Of a DNA stretch of 64,000 nt, positions 10,590 to 20,831 are shown piece by piece. How positions within the stretch are numbered: the stretch's first letter is position 1; every line of letters starts with the position of its first letter. Both the position numbers and the translations under genes were made by a program. The stretch comes from Rutstroemia sp. NJR-2017a BVV2. Its lineage: Eukaryota > Ascomycota > Leotiomycetes > Helotiales > Rutstroemiaceae. The notes under the pieces were generated by a model. It was not told where the DNA came from, did not search any database, and saw only the letters and a list, made by a program, of their open reading frames with translations. The stretch spans positions 620,001 to 684,000 of the forward strand of contig NJPS01000076.1 of assembly GCA_002946415.1 (NCBI GenBank). Reading direction: 5' to 3'.

Positions 10590-11144
10590 AGGCTAGATGG
10601 TGGGTCCACTTGGTCTCGGGGATAAACAAGTGTGTCCCCGTCTAGCACCGCTTACTAAGTACGACGTAACAAGATCCCATTGATCTATAGTCCAATTGAT
10701 ATGCTCTTATGCCCACCGCAATCGATCTGCTTTATTTTTTTCCCCGAGAGTACTGGCTTTTGACATGATACTGCTCGTATGAACCCTTCCGTCATAAAGG
10801 CCCTTCGAATAGCTCTTTCACCACAATCCCAATCCAAAATCCAAGGTATTAAAGACCCTGGTATCTCTCTGTTCTCCCGAGATGCTGTAACCCATTCAAT
10901 CAAGCATTTTCGTTGAGGAGTATTTAAATGCGGTTTCGCACCACATTTGCCCTTCTTTTGTGGTGTTGTTGGATTCTGAATGGCATCACAAACTTGATCA
11001 TAAGTAGCACCGATTTCTTCACAGATTTTATCTCGAGTTATCCCAGCATTATAAAGTGTTTAATCTTCAATCGATCACCCGAGAAAGCTCACTATGTCGT
11101 TTTCGTCGTCATTTCTTGGGTGTAGATACACAATTAGGCTCCAT
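10590..11144 (-). pseudogene. Decayed Tc1/mariner-type transposase
   Basis: Reading the minus strand from the ATG at 11144 with several frame changes and stops gives a transposase-like sequence. It has a helix-turn-helix part (RKRHSEL, then AGITRDKICEEIGATYDQV), TTPQKKG-rich linker, WVTASRENREIP, ERAIRRAFMTEGF, QKPVLS, and finally DQWDLVTSYL with RRGHT. This order matches the HTH region and the start of the DDE domain of fungal Tc1-like transposases. The first catalytic Asp region is not conserved and the C-terminal DDE part is absent, so the copy is inactive. Terminal repeats were not found. Confidence 0.65.
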
Positions 11145-11838
11145 TTTGGATGAAGAAGCCATAGTTTAGAATTGGAGTTGGAAATTAAAGCAGCATTATA
11201 TTCGGGGCCTAGAGAACATATATCCGCTATTGTAGCCAATCAGAATTGCGCGCAAATACATAAAATACTACTGACTTATGAATGGTCATCATCACGGCGA
11301 ACGAACTGTCATCGAGACGAAAAAGCAATGCAAACCGGGGACTGAACGAGTACGAACACTGACGAGTCAGCTGGCCACATATGGTTAGTGCAGCCGTAAG
11401 ATGTGGGGTTATAAATAAAGTTATAAACAGTGCTCAACTGAAGCCGATTTCGAACTCTACTGAAATAAAACATTATAATATCTTAGATTATTTAGTAGTC
11501 TTACATTCGCTTGATAACATTAATCAGCTACAATATATTGTCCCAAATCGGCCTGCTCTTTCTCCTTTGGAGAGCCCGCATAAATATTCGAGACAGTGAC
11601 CCTATGTGCGTAGGAATCACATCCTTAGCTTGTGCATATCACAAAATCCTGTTTTTTTTATTCACCATATATATAAAAAGTCATTTCGTTTTTAAACCCC
11701 GTTTTTATCATTATCATCATTCTTGAGACGTCAAGGGCCCAGCCCCGTTCATACGTGCAGGTATGTACCAAGACCTACCGGAAACCGATCTGGTCATTAA
11801 ATCGCCAACTAAATACGCCATGAATGGGATTCATTTAG
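11145..11838. other. Intergenic with transposon fragments
   Basis: Holds MITE copy 3 (11463-11574) and a 33 bp segment (11431-11463) shared in inverted orientation with 6287-6318. No coding sequence seen. Downstream it would contain the 3' untranslated region of the minus-strand gene ending at 11839. Confidence 0.4.
11463..11574. repeat. MITE family copy 3 (right part)
   Basis: Matches the internal and right part of the 160 bp MITE: the AAAACATTATAATATCTTAG block, then CAGCTACAATATATTGTCCC and the terminal arm ending TTTGGAGAG. The left terminal arm is replaced by unrelated sequence that is shared with 6287-6318. Confidence 0.75.
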
Positions 11839-12870
11839 TCATATGAAAGCATAATCTACTTCACTGTCTCTCAACGGCATGTAGCCAGAGTCACTTCGCA
11901 ATCTCGATTTATGTTCCCATGGGGTAGGCGTAGGGGAGGACGTCAGGGTGGTTAGAGGGGACACTTCACCATCCATCCAAGATGGATCGAAGTCTTGGGA
12001 AGAGACAGAAACTTCATCAGGACTGCCCTCATTAAAAATCAGCACCCTCTGAGACACGACTCTAACGGCAGATGGATGGTGTAACTCAGCATACCGCCGA
12101 GTATCCATCTCTTCAGCGTAGAAGCCTAGCGAGGTGTGCGCTCGCTTTTCTGGCCCGGTAGCCATCTCTGGTTCCAAAATTGATTCACATGTGCGAATCG
12201 GTAGGGGTTTTACGCCCGAAGAATCTTCAATGTTGCTCCCCAATTCAGGCAGTTCCTGCCGAGTAAGCTCGCGCACATCTCGCCAAATCACTTCACCCTG
12301 CTCCTCTGTGAGAGGATCGGTCTCAGGCTCTTTGTACAATGCCTGACGATCTCTTGAAGGCCGAAGTTGCATGTCAGGCTTGGGGTATGACGGGCTAGTT
12401 CCAGGTCTTCTCACAATCGGCACTCTCAGGCTTTCTTGGCGTGGGGGTGGGAGTGGTGGCAATGGACGTCTTGGAATTCTAACCTTTGGCCTTTGATTAT
12501 TAATAGGCATTATTGGCATACTTATCCATTCTCTTTTACTGACGGGGATTTCATTCGCCGCCTCGGGCTGTGGTGCCGTTGAAAGCAATCCTCTGTCCTG
12601 AAGCCGATCTTCTGAGCCTCGTCCTGCCACTGCTCTCAAGATGAGCAACTTTTCACAATCGGGACATAAGGTGTGGGATTTGAGCTCGATGTAATGGAGA
12701 AGTTGCGGGGTAGGTAACTTGCTAACACGAAGCTTGACTTGTTTAAACCAGGACAGTTTCGTGTCGAATGAGCACTGTGAGATGCTTGCTGGTGCCGTCT
12801 CCGGTGCGCATCTGATAAGTACATGCCCACAGCTGTAAGTAGTCTTAGTGTTGTGATTTTGCCCCGTCAT
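11839..12870 (-). CDS. Uncharacterised protein with C-x-H...C-x2-C N-terminus (paralogue A)
   Basis: Single-exon frame of 343 aa from the ATG at 12870, which has an AAAATGA context. A longer in-frame start at 12981 is possible but would add a segment not seen in the paralogues. Residues 14-72 contain TYSCGH (Cys14, His16), Cys21, Cys33 and LCPDCEK (Cys69, Cys72), a plausible zinc site. The remainder is low-complexity, Pro/Arg/Ser-rich and probably disordered (PRRPLPPLPPP near the middle). It lies head-to-head with paralogue B and close to C. No enzyme domain is visible; function unknown. Confidence 0.65.
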   Translation of the reverse strand: MTGQNHNTKTTYSCGHVLIRCAPETAPASISQCSFDTKLSWFKQVKLRVSKLPTPQLLHYIELKSHTLCPDCEKLLILRAVAGRGSEDRLQDRGLLSTAPQPEAANEIPVSKREWISMPIMPINNQRPKVRIPRRPLPPLPPPRQESLRVPIVRRPGTSPSYPKPDMQLRPSRDRQALYKEPETDPLTEEQGEVIWRDVRELTRQELPELGSNIEDSSGVKPLPIRTCESILEPEMATGPEKRAHTSLGFYAEEMDTRRYAELHHPSAVRVVSQRVLIFNEGSPDEVSVSSQDFDPSWMDGEVSPLTTLTSSPTPTPWEHKSRLRSDSGYMPLRDSEVDYAFI

Positions 12871-13523
12871 TTTGAATGTCTTACTGCAGTTCTTCAACTT
12901 GTGTTTTGAATTTGAGATAGAGGGTGGAAAGTAAAGTTTCTCTCTTGATGATGTTGGATGGTTCTTGATATCAACGAACATGTGACATTGTTTATTCGCA
13001 TATAAGATTGTTCTGAACGATTTGTGTCTCAGACAAAGACTCTTTCATTTCCCTCCGATTCATCGATGGGTATGCCATTCGGAAGAAGCTAAATCTGAAC
13101 CATTGCCTGCGATATTTCTTTGTGTTGATTACCGAAAACCTGCGGGGTCTTCCAAGTAAAACGATCTACTTCTGCATCGTACACTTGTGAACATCTTTTT
13201 TTATTGGTTACGCCAATATTCATCCTTTTCGGCCACTGCCACCGTTTCCTTGCCCATAAATCCGGCAGCGTTAGCAGTGGAAAGCAAGCTATACGTCTTG
13301 CTGGAGCCCAGAGCATGGGAGTGAAGCTAAACCCGTCTCGGATCCTAACTACATTGCCCATTACGTTCACGCCACAACCTGAACAATACTCAATTTTTGT
13401 GTATGAAGTAAGGAGCCAAATCCCGGCTCATTTACTATCCGACCAACTCTCCATCGTGCCTCCATTGTGATACCAAACTTCTAGTAATCAACTTCTATCA
13501 CAAAAACCTTGCAATACGCCACC
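12871..13523. promoter_or_regulatory. Intergenic between divergent paralogues A and B
   Basis: 653 bp between two divergently transcribed related genes, so it presumably carries both promoters. The sequence directly before the plus-strand start contains pyrimidine and CAA-rich stretches typical of fungal 5' leaders. No specific binding site was recognised. Confidence 0.4.
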
Positions 13524-14303
13524 ATGGTCTTCGTCACCGTCTACATCACTTACTTGAAGTGTATTCACCAGGAGACGATTGTAGAAGAACGAAAAGAAAG
13601 GAAGAAATCACTGATTTCCAAAGTCAAGAAGTACGTCACCCCTTTCAGTGACAAAATGGCGTACGAAAGTAAATGTGTAAGCGATTATTGCCCTGCATGC
13701 AAAGCTGATCCTAACGTTGAGAAACCAAGCTACAGCAGAAGTATGTCTCTACCGGGCATGAAGAAAGCACTGTCTCCTGCCCCTCACTGCACGCACACGG
13801 ACGACGAGATTTACGTCGCTTCGAACGAGTCCCCAGACAACTCCGATATCAATACGGAGTATGTTTATGATGTGAACCGACGACATACGGAGTATGATCA
13901 ACGTCAAGGCTGGGCCGATTGCTACATCAAAGCTATGCCGCAACCTCCTGCAAGCTCTCATGCTCCTGCGACTGCGCAGAAAACAGATAGACAAAGCAGT
14001 AACACGTCTGACCAAGAGGGGGGCCAAGCAGGAGGAGAAATCCGTCGAAAGGCAGTCCCATCTCCTGCGTCATTATCGGGACATGGTCGTGATGTTTCTC
14101 AACCAAAAGCCACTCTCGGGAGATCGATGAGCGATACCCACTGGCAAAGCCAGCACCACACCCCTCAAGGAAAACCTGTCAACCTTAATTCAGAGGACAC
14201 TGGTGAAGCAGGGCGTCCTGGTTATCGTACGAATAATAGCCTCGCTGGACAAAGTAAGCGAAGGGACCCAGAGACACCCAGGCCATCTGTGAGGTTTGCA
14301 TAG
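13524..14303 (+). CDS. Uncharacterised protein with C-x-H...C-x2-C N-terminus (paralogue B)
   Basis: 259 aa. The start is the ATG at 13524 in the near-ideal context CGCCACCATGG; the frame is open slightly upstream without another ATG. The N-terminus YITYLKCIHQE (Cys13, His15) and DYCPACK (Cys56, Cys59, with Cys51 nearby) repeat the spacing logic of neighbours A and C. Between them is a basic segment rich in Lys and Arg. The rest is hydrophilic, Ser/Pro/Gln-rich and predicted disordered, ending RPSVRFA. Likely a small zinc-binding protein of unknown role. The low sequence identity to A and C indicates old duplications or fast divergence. Confidence 0.6.
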   Translation: MVFVTVYITYLKCIHQETIVEERKERKKSLISKVKKYVTPFSDKMAYESKCVSDYCPACKADPNVEKPSYSRSMSLPGMKKALSPAPHCTHTDDEIYVASNESPDNSDINTEYVYDVNRRHTEYDQRQGWADCYIKAMPQPPASSHAPATAQKTDRQSSNTSDQEGGQAGGEIRRKAVPSPASLSGHGRDVSQPKATLGRSMSDTHWQSQHHTPQGKPVNLNSEDTGEAGRPGYRTNNSLAGQSKRRDPETPRPSVRFA

Positions 14304-14944
14304 TATGATGGTATAGTAGTAGATAGTTGAAAATAGGTAGATAGATCGAATATAATCGTATTCTCTTAGGTATCATAATTTATGCACTCACACACAATAA
14401 TAATAATTTAAAACTTGGAAACTGCAACGAGACAACCATATGTGACGTATCTCTCCGGGTCAGAAATAACAGGCCGACAATATTGTCCAAAAGAAATCTG
14501 GATAATGAAAACATTATAGTATCTTAGAGTGTTTAGAATATTGGTCTGAGAATAGTAACTAGCTGTAATATATTGTCCCAAATCGGCCTGTTCTTTCTCC
14601 TCCGAAGAGCGTATGTACTTAACGTGAACATGTAATTTTCGACGTGTACTGCTCTTCACCAGCAGATTTCAAATCCAGTAGATAGACAATCAACAAAGAA
14701 AACCATTTGAAGGACTTCCTTTGAAATTGGCTTCTTTGTTCGCCAGATCGGGAAAAATCCAAACAAAGAATCCGCCTCTCAAAATAAAGGAAAATTTCCC
14801 TCTTTGTCAACTGGATCTAGTGAACAACATACTGGGTATACCTACATCTCGACCCAGAACGGTATTGACCTCTGATTTTTCCATATCCAACGGATAATCT
14901 AACTCGTGAGACCCTAAAAGAGTAATAACTCGAACAAACTTACA
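14304..14944. other. Intergenic containing MITE copy 4
   Basis: 641 bp between paralogues B and C. Apart from the MITE at 14451-14610 nothing coding is visible. The last 120 bp before 14945 form the leader and promoter of paralogue C. Confidence 0.45.
14451..14610. repeat. MITE family copy 4 (full length, reference copy)
   Basis: 160 bp with terminal inverted repeats of roughly 28 bp: left arm CTCTCCGGGTCAGAAATAAC, right arm on the opposite strand CTCTTCGGAGGAGAAAGAAC, both then reading AGGCCGA. The core contains AACATTATAGTATCTTAG. The flanks read GTAT on the left and, one base after the right arm, GTAT again, a possible short target duplication. Non-coding and non-autonomous; the superfamily is uncertain. 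Confidence 0.8.
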
Positions 14945-16390
14945 ATGTCTTACCGCGTTATCGAAACCACCACCCTTTTCAAGGTGTGTCAACACGCCGA
15001 AGTGAAAACTGAAGTATGTGCCAAGATACCAATAGCCCACAAACACCGGCGCTCGCAGGACAGCACATCCTCCTCGAGCAGTAAGAAGTCTTCCTCGAGC
15101 AGCAAGAGCTCCTCTTCAAGAAGCCATGCCTCCTCGAACAGATCCGCTTTTGACGACGAATCATCCTGTACGGCACCCGGGATCCACCTCGGCAGCTTCC
15201 TGCGTACGGTTTTCTGGGCCATGTTCGCAATCCCATCCGCTTCTAGCAAAGCACAAGAAACAGAAAAGCACAAACACCGCAACCACAAGCCACCTCAAAA
15301 CTTCATCCAAACAGAAGGTCTCTGCAGTACCTGCACACGAAAAGCCGACGACGGAAAGAAAGCAGCTCGAGAAGCCTTCAACGAGCGCGAACGAGCTCGC
15401 AAAATCAACGAGCGTAAGTTAAAGTTCCGTTGCGAGAAATGTGTTAAAGAAGAAAGGTTTTGTCGAGATCGATCGGTGAACGATGGTTTATGTTGTGAGT
15501 TTGGCCGAGCATTTTGGACTGCACACGGGTACGATTACTCTCCTTCTTCTTCGATTCCTGCGCATGTTAAAACAAGAGCGCGGGCTCCTTCTGTAAATTC
15601 AGCTATTGGTACGTCCCACCGCACAGGCACCACCGCTTCGTCGACGAACCACCTGATAGCAACAGCAGATCGCGCCCGCAGTCGTGCTCGCGCCCACACC
15701 ATTAACAGCAGCAGAATAGCACCCACCCAGCAAGTCTCAAGCGCTAGCCCTACCATGAGAACCGCCGAGATGTCTTCCAACTCCTCATACGCACCAAACA
15801 ACACCCTGTGGGAAACATACCAGAACATGGAACGCGCCACTTGGTCAACCGATAACTTGACGCCCAACCTCGCAGCCGCAGCCGCAGCTGCAACATACAC
15901 ACAAACACTCACCGCGCCCAATGTCGGATCTCAACGCGCTATTCCGCTCTACCAAACCCTTCATCTCGATCTCGCGCGCTGGAATTCCCAAATCCCAGTA
16001 GGGCGGGGCACATATCCCTCAGCGAAAGATCCCGCGCCGGAAAAACCACTGCCTCCGCTGCCGACATCTACTGGAGGCCAGAAACGAGTCAGAAGTAATG
16101 ATTCCAAGGAGCGGACGCCGAAGCATGCATCTTCACGCTCAGTGAAAGATCATACTACTAAGTATATACCCCCACGCACAGCTCTAAATTCCTCGCGTGT
16201 ATCGACCCGTCATGGTGAGGCATCCCTGCCGCCATCATCTTCATCATCTGTTTCATCATACGCGTCTTCTCAATTGAGAAACCAAACACGATCTATGGCC
16301 ACGGAGATGGCCAGATTAGACCGACGTATTGGTCGAGAGATGACTCGATGGGAGACATTTTCTAAAATGCAACACGATAATATGACATAG
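14945..16390 (+). CDS. Uncharacterised Ser-rich protein with C-x-H...C-x2-C motifs (paralogue C)
   Basis: 481 aa, single exon, start ATG at 14945. The N-terminus TTTLFKVCQHAEVKTEVC gives Cys15, His17 and Cys25. After a Ser/Lys-rich insertion (residues 40-65) comes LCSTCTRK (Cys127, Cys130), then FRCEKCVKEERFC (Cys163, Cys166, Cys173) and Cys183-Cys184. A charged helical stretch separates the last two pairs. The C-terminal half is low complexity. The first motifs correspond to those of paralogues A and B; the extra cysteines suggest a second zinc site here. Function unknown. Confidence 0.65.
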   Translation: MSYRVIETTTLFKVCQHAEVKTEVCAKIPIAHKHRRSQDSTSSSSSKKSSSSSKSSSSRSHASSNRSAFDDESSCTAPGIHLGSFLRTVFWAMFAIPSASSKAQETEKHKHRNHKPPQNFIQTEGLCSTCTRKADDGKKAAREAFNERERARKINERKLKFRCEKCVKEERFCRDRSVNDGLCCEFGRAFWTAHGYDYSPSSSIPAHVKTRARAPSVNSAIGTSHRTGTTASSTNHLIATADRARSRARAHTINSSRIAPTQQVSSASPTMRTAEMSSNSSYAPNNTLWETYQNMERATWSTDNLTPNLAAAAAAATYTQTLTAPNVGSQRAIPLYQTLHLDLARWNSQIPVGRGTYPSAKDPAPEKPLPPLPTSTGGQKRVRSNDSKERTPKHASSRSVKDHTTKYIPPRTALNSSRVSTRHGEASLPPSSSSSVSSYASSQLRNQTRSMATEMARLDRRIGREMTRWETFSKMQHDNMT

Positions 16391-17208
16391 AATCGGTGCG
16401 TCTTTTCCTTTGTCCTAATATTCGTTCTTTCTAGATTTCCTTTGTTATCGAATGAAGAGTTAATGGGTACTGGCGTGAGGATACGAAAGAGTTGGATTTG
16501 ACGTTAAGGTATCCGGATTTGGCCGGCGTTGATAGGTAGGTATTACGAAATAATTCAAGCACTGAGGTCTGCATAATGAACTTCCACTGCCGTTGAGGTA
16601 TACCCGTCTTCGATTGGCATTCAGGTGGCATAAAAATAAACAAAATGTAAAAATTAAAAACATAGTAAAAAGCACTTATAAATGACGAAATGTGATTTTT
16701 GTGAGACAGGTGAACGCACAAGTAAGGAGATGCGCCATAATATTGTGGAAGTTGATCGAATCGCAGCTCAGTAGTTACCAGCGGGATATAACAATCAGTT
16801 TTATTGGTTGAGCAAGATGCAGAGGCCATGCCGACATACGTCAATATGCAGGAGCGAGGAAGTAGAATGCACGATTGTAACTTTTCCGAGAAGTTTTTAA
16901 GATGTGGTATTGTTTGACTCTGGGAACTTGGGTGATACGAGCACAATCGGATTAGGGAAATGAAAACGCCTCGCACCTCAATTACTACCTCAGGTTTGAC
17001 GCCTTCGCAATGACTCCATGAAGTTAGACAACTCTTTCTTCCCCGGGCTTGTTCTGGTCGCATCTCTCCTTCCATTCCTTCATTGTGCTACTTCCGTAGA
17101 CTTCCGTGGACTTCCTTGTGCATCATTCGGTCCCCTTTACAATAACTCTTGTTTCTTTTTTTGCGGCACTTGGTCTCTCTCCCCAGCAGTGCGCAGCCTT
17201 TGCTTGTT
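16391..17208. other. Intergenic between convergent genes
   Basis: No gene supported. It holds the 3' ends of paralogue C (plus strand) and of the Mpo1-like gene (minus strand). Minus-strand open frames here have no protein-like pattern. Confidence 0.45.
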
Positions 17209-17934
17209 TCAATGAGCTTTTCCATTCTTAGCCGCTCCATTCGTTTTCTCCGCCTTCAATTTGGTGAGTTCGCTCTTCACAGCGATGTCGATCCTCTTCT
17301 GCAGTTCCGGTCTGTATCCAAACTTGAAGAGCAATTCCATGAAGACGAAGAAAGGTGCCAGAACCAGAGCTTGTACGAGATTGTCGAGTAAAGCTGGAGC
17401 GCGCTTCTCATATGCGCCATGTCCGACAAACTGCAGGATCCACGAAACCACAAATACGGCCCCAGCTACTTTATTTGCCAAGGGGACGTTCGCGGTGGTG
17501 GCGAGGAAATGGTTGGAGAATGCCGCCCAGCCCATTAACAAAGGCACGGTGATAGTGCCAGCGACTGGCTCGAGGAGCACATAGAAACCGGAGTAGAGTA
17601 TCGATCCGATCGTGCTAACGTTCAGCGGAAGGCTCGGAATTGTGAGCCATGACGGCAGAGGTACCACTGCGGGGGTATTGGAGAGCTATCGTTCATAAAA
17701 TATTAACACGCGGCTCCTAATATTGAAATAGTTTAGGGCACCGTCTACGTACAAGAAATATACTGGTAGCCAAAATTAATGGCACACATGCCATATGTAT
17801 AGCTACATTGACGGGATTGTGATGGTAAGCACCATACTGTGCAAAATGTTAGCCCAATTTCGCATTTCCTTTAGGTTACTCGCAGACAGAGATAGACATA
17901 CAAAGGTAAGCTGCTTCTCGAGGCTGAGCGACAT
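17209..17934 (-). CDS. MPO1: Mpo1-like (DUF962) 2-hydroxy fatty acid dioxygenase, ER membrane
   Basis: Three exons, complement(17209..17685, 17753..17836, 17902..17934), 197 aa. Exon 1 encodes MSLSLEKQLTF. Exon 2 encodes YGAYHHNPVNVAIHMACVPLILATSIFL with the family's conserved YHxxxxN and second His. Exon 3 gives LSNTPAVVPLPSW followed by hydrophobic segments and WILQFVGHGAYEKRAPAL, the second family motif. The family (yeast YGL010W/Mpo1, 174 aa) is an Fe2+-dependent dioxygenase that alpha-oxidises 2-hydroxy fatty acids from phytosphingosine in the ER. Introns are GT-AG. The C-terminus is Lys-rich (KTNGAAKNGKAH). Assignment of the family is firm; the enzymatic role is by homology. Confidence 0.92.
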
Positions 17935-19184
17935 TTTGTTTTGTTTCGACTGTTCTGATCCAAATAACCGTTGAACTCAATGATACAATACAGAGATACC
18001 TAGTTAGGGCGCTGAATCTGGGGCAGGACGATATGGTATGGCGAGATAATTCAAATTTGTGGGACAATCATCGTTCGATCATTTATTGCACATTCGTCTG
18101 GAACAAAGCGGTTCTTCTTCCGGTGCTTGATACGAGGAAAGAGGAGAAAGAGGGAGGAGTGAAGGATATGAAATATGTCGACTCGGACAATCTTTCTACC
18201 GTATCTCCACGAGGGCAGATTGTAGTTGTGAGGTAGATGGTAGGAATTCCCAATCTCAAAGCATGTGCTGTGGTGTCAACCTCGGAAAACCGGGGAACGC
18301 GGTGGATTCTCAAGGAAACATGAAACTCTTTTTCTTTGCCGTGGATTGCGCAAGTGATGAGAGTGGTGTGAGTGCTTGTCGGTGGTGGTGTCATGATTCG
18401 CTCCGGTGCGTCGGCCGTCGTCCGTACAAGGGAACGGGTTGCTTAGTGATCAATTCGACTATTGGCTGTTGTTGGCTTGCGTTTAGGTCATCACTTCAAA
18501 CTCACACTTACTAAAGTAGTGCTGTAATATACCCAGTTACCGTGTAAATACCGTCCCTCCTGGCGCGAGATTATTTTTTGGGACTTCTCCGAATCGCGTA
18601 TCTTCAACCTCGCCGTCGTCCTTGGATTATTCTCGGATCTTAATCATTGAAGATTCTCGCATCAAGCATCGACAAACCTTTGCGCATTCTCTGTTACGTT
18701 TCCCAGGGACTTGCCAAAGTGTCGCGTCTTTGCAATTTCATTCTTTTCCGTCATAAAAGTGTAGGTCTATATAACTAATTCCGGCGTACAAGGCTTCGAA
18801 ATCCGAACAAAGAAGGCAAAACTGACGGCCCCAGAACCTTACGGTGATACGGCACTTCACCTAAGAATACTACAGCAGTCTCATCGATTCGAACCATCGC
18901 GATAATCTCTATGGGTCTTGCATAACATTGGAAACAGAGGATTGAGATTTGGTATCAGGGGAGCGCCGTCGAAACTCTGCGCACTGCCTCGAAGACGGAC
19001 ATACCATACATATCAGCTACTGCCACTCCGGGCCCTCTCATTCATCTGCCTTTGCCCACCGTACCTAAGTGTTGCGAGAGGCGCTTGCTCTACCGCGTTA
19101 TAAAAGAGACGATTATTCCTCTGAAGAAGCATTGATTCCACAATTATACCCAATTGCCGCTACTTTTACTGCTCAAGCATCGAA
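17935..19184. promoter_or_regulatory. Intergenic between divergent MPO1-like gene and RPB7
   Basis: 1.25 kb containing both promoters. No conserved protein was found on either strand; the minus-strand frame at 18394-18083 lacks family features. Nothing else recognisable. Confidence 0.45.
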
Positions 19185-19861
19185 ATGTTTTTCTTGTACA
19201 ATTTAGAGCGCCAGGTCACTCTGCATCCATCATACTTTGGTCGCAACATGCATGAGTTGGTGACTGGAAAGCTCTTGAAAGACGTCGAGGGTACATGCAC
19301 CGGTTTATACTATATTATCACAATCATGGATACATTCAACATATCCGAGGGAAGAATATTACCGGGGAGCGGCTTGGCCGAGTTCACAGTTGGATATCGC
19401 GCTGTAGTTTGGAGACCGTTCAAGGGAGAAACCGTAAGAATTTTATGTTGTAGTCATTCTGATGTACCCATCTCATGCCTTCTTTCTGCAGGTCGATGCT
19501 ATAGTAACTTCGGTCAACTCCATGGGATTTTTCGCAGATGCCGGACCTTTACCACTCTTTGTGTCGGCGCATGTAAGTAATCCAAGCCTTTCAATTCTCG
19601 ACAGCCACTAACTATTCACCAGCTTATTCCGCGCGACATTAAATTCGACGCAAATGCAACTCCTCCCCAATTTACTAACAACGAGGACTCGGTCATTGAA
19701 CCAGGAACTCATGTTCGGGTCAAATTAATTGGTACTAGACCGGAAGTTGGAGCAATGTTCGCCATTGGAAGCATCAAAGAGGATTACCTTGGGCAAGTTT
19801 CTGAGTCTATTGTGCTGGAGCTACTAGCTAACCACTAATCAGCTGCTTACAAGCTTCATGA
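19185..19861 (+). CDS. RPB7: RNA polymerase II subunit RPB7
   Basis: Four exons, join(19185..19433, 19492..19572, 19623..19792, 19843..19861), 172 aa, matching the usual 171-172 aa. The N-terminal RNP-like domain begins [19 protein letters not shown]; the C-terminal S1-type OB fold includes [34 protein letters not shown] and [14 protein letters not shown]7 pairs with RPB4 in the Pol II stalk, binding nascent RNA and the initiation machinery. The first two introns are GT-AG. The last (19793-19842) reads GG|GCAAGT...CTAAC...ATCAG, a GC-AG intron; splicing it gives the expected DYLGCLQAS end, whereas reading through adds an unrelated tail and a stop. Confidence 0.96.
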
Positions 19862-20831
19862 GACCAAAGCTGCTAGCAATAATAGTTACCCTTGGCTTGA
19901 TAGTTTAAACACTCTAAGCCCTACGCCATGGTTCCTGGAGAATTAAATGGTCCAAAACGGGAAATGCTGTCATGGCTGAGAAGCTGGATACTACTGCACT
20001 ACCATTTACTGAATGCTTTGAGGGAGCAGAGAGTATTTTCCTGAAATCATGGCTTCCATGTATTTGGGCCACATAGAAGCTAACACATCAAAATTGATAA
20101 GACGAATTGAGGTCATTCCCGTTTTCACTTGACTTTCGTTGCGTTTGTGGTCGATGGGCGAACTCTGTGACGTTTCAACTACTCGTCGATCTCAGTTCCG
20201 GTCTAGGTTCCAGACCTTTTCCTTTTCGTGAAGTCACTTTGTTACCACTATTTGGTAGGAGCCGGTGACGATCTCGATTAAACCAATCTACTTTAGCTAG
20301 GCCTTTTCGCTGTGATATGGCTAGAATAGCTCGTTTGCCTGCGTCCTTTTGCCATTTTGCCAAACGTTCCAGAGAAATATCGTCCACGGTCACCTATTAT
20401 TTTCTAAATCATTGCTCTTGAAACTTTAAGACTGTTCTACGATTTTTTTTTATTTTTTCCGTTCCCAACATAATTTACGCCATACTTTTTAATTGCAGTC
20501 AAATCACACTCATCACATTGTTCTTGCATGGAAAAACAGCTGTTTAGGCTCACTACATATATTTCCACTATATCTTGTAGGCATAAGAATAGACTGAGAC
20601 TGCTCCGGCCCGCTGTCGGTCGTCAGGGTTTTGTCTACTGCATTCCTGTTGGGGCGACTGGAGGATCCTTTAACTGGTTCCAAGTAATACGGTGGTCCTT
20701 CAAATCGTGAGTAATCATATTGAAACGTCTCGCTGCTACCACTGAATGATTATCAAGACGTCGCTTTCGAGACCCTTACGGCTCTACTCGCATACTAACC
20801 GCTTGCCAAGAACGGGAACGTGCTTGACAAA
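19862..20831. other. Intergenic, no convincing gene
   Basis: About 970 bp. A 72-residue minus-strand frame at 20393-20175 is rich in Arg and Lys and could be a repeat remnant, but matches nothing I recognise. T-rich tracts occur around 20440-20460. The final part serves as promoter for the gene at 20832. Confidence 0.4.

Noticed and set aside
20175..20393. 72-residue minus-strand frame, Lys/Arg-rich
   Set aside because: No family recognised, no introns or neighbours supporting it; may be a repeat remnant.
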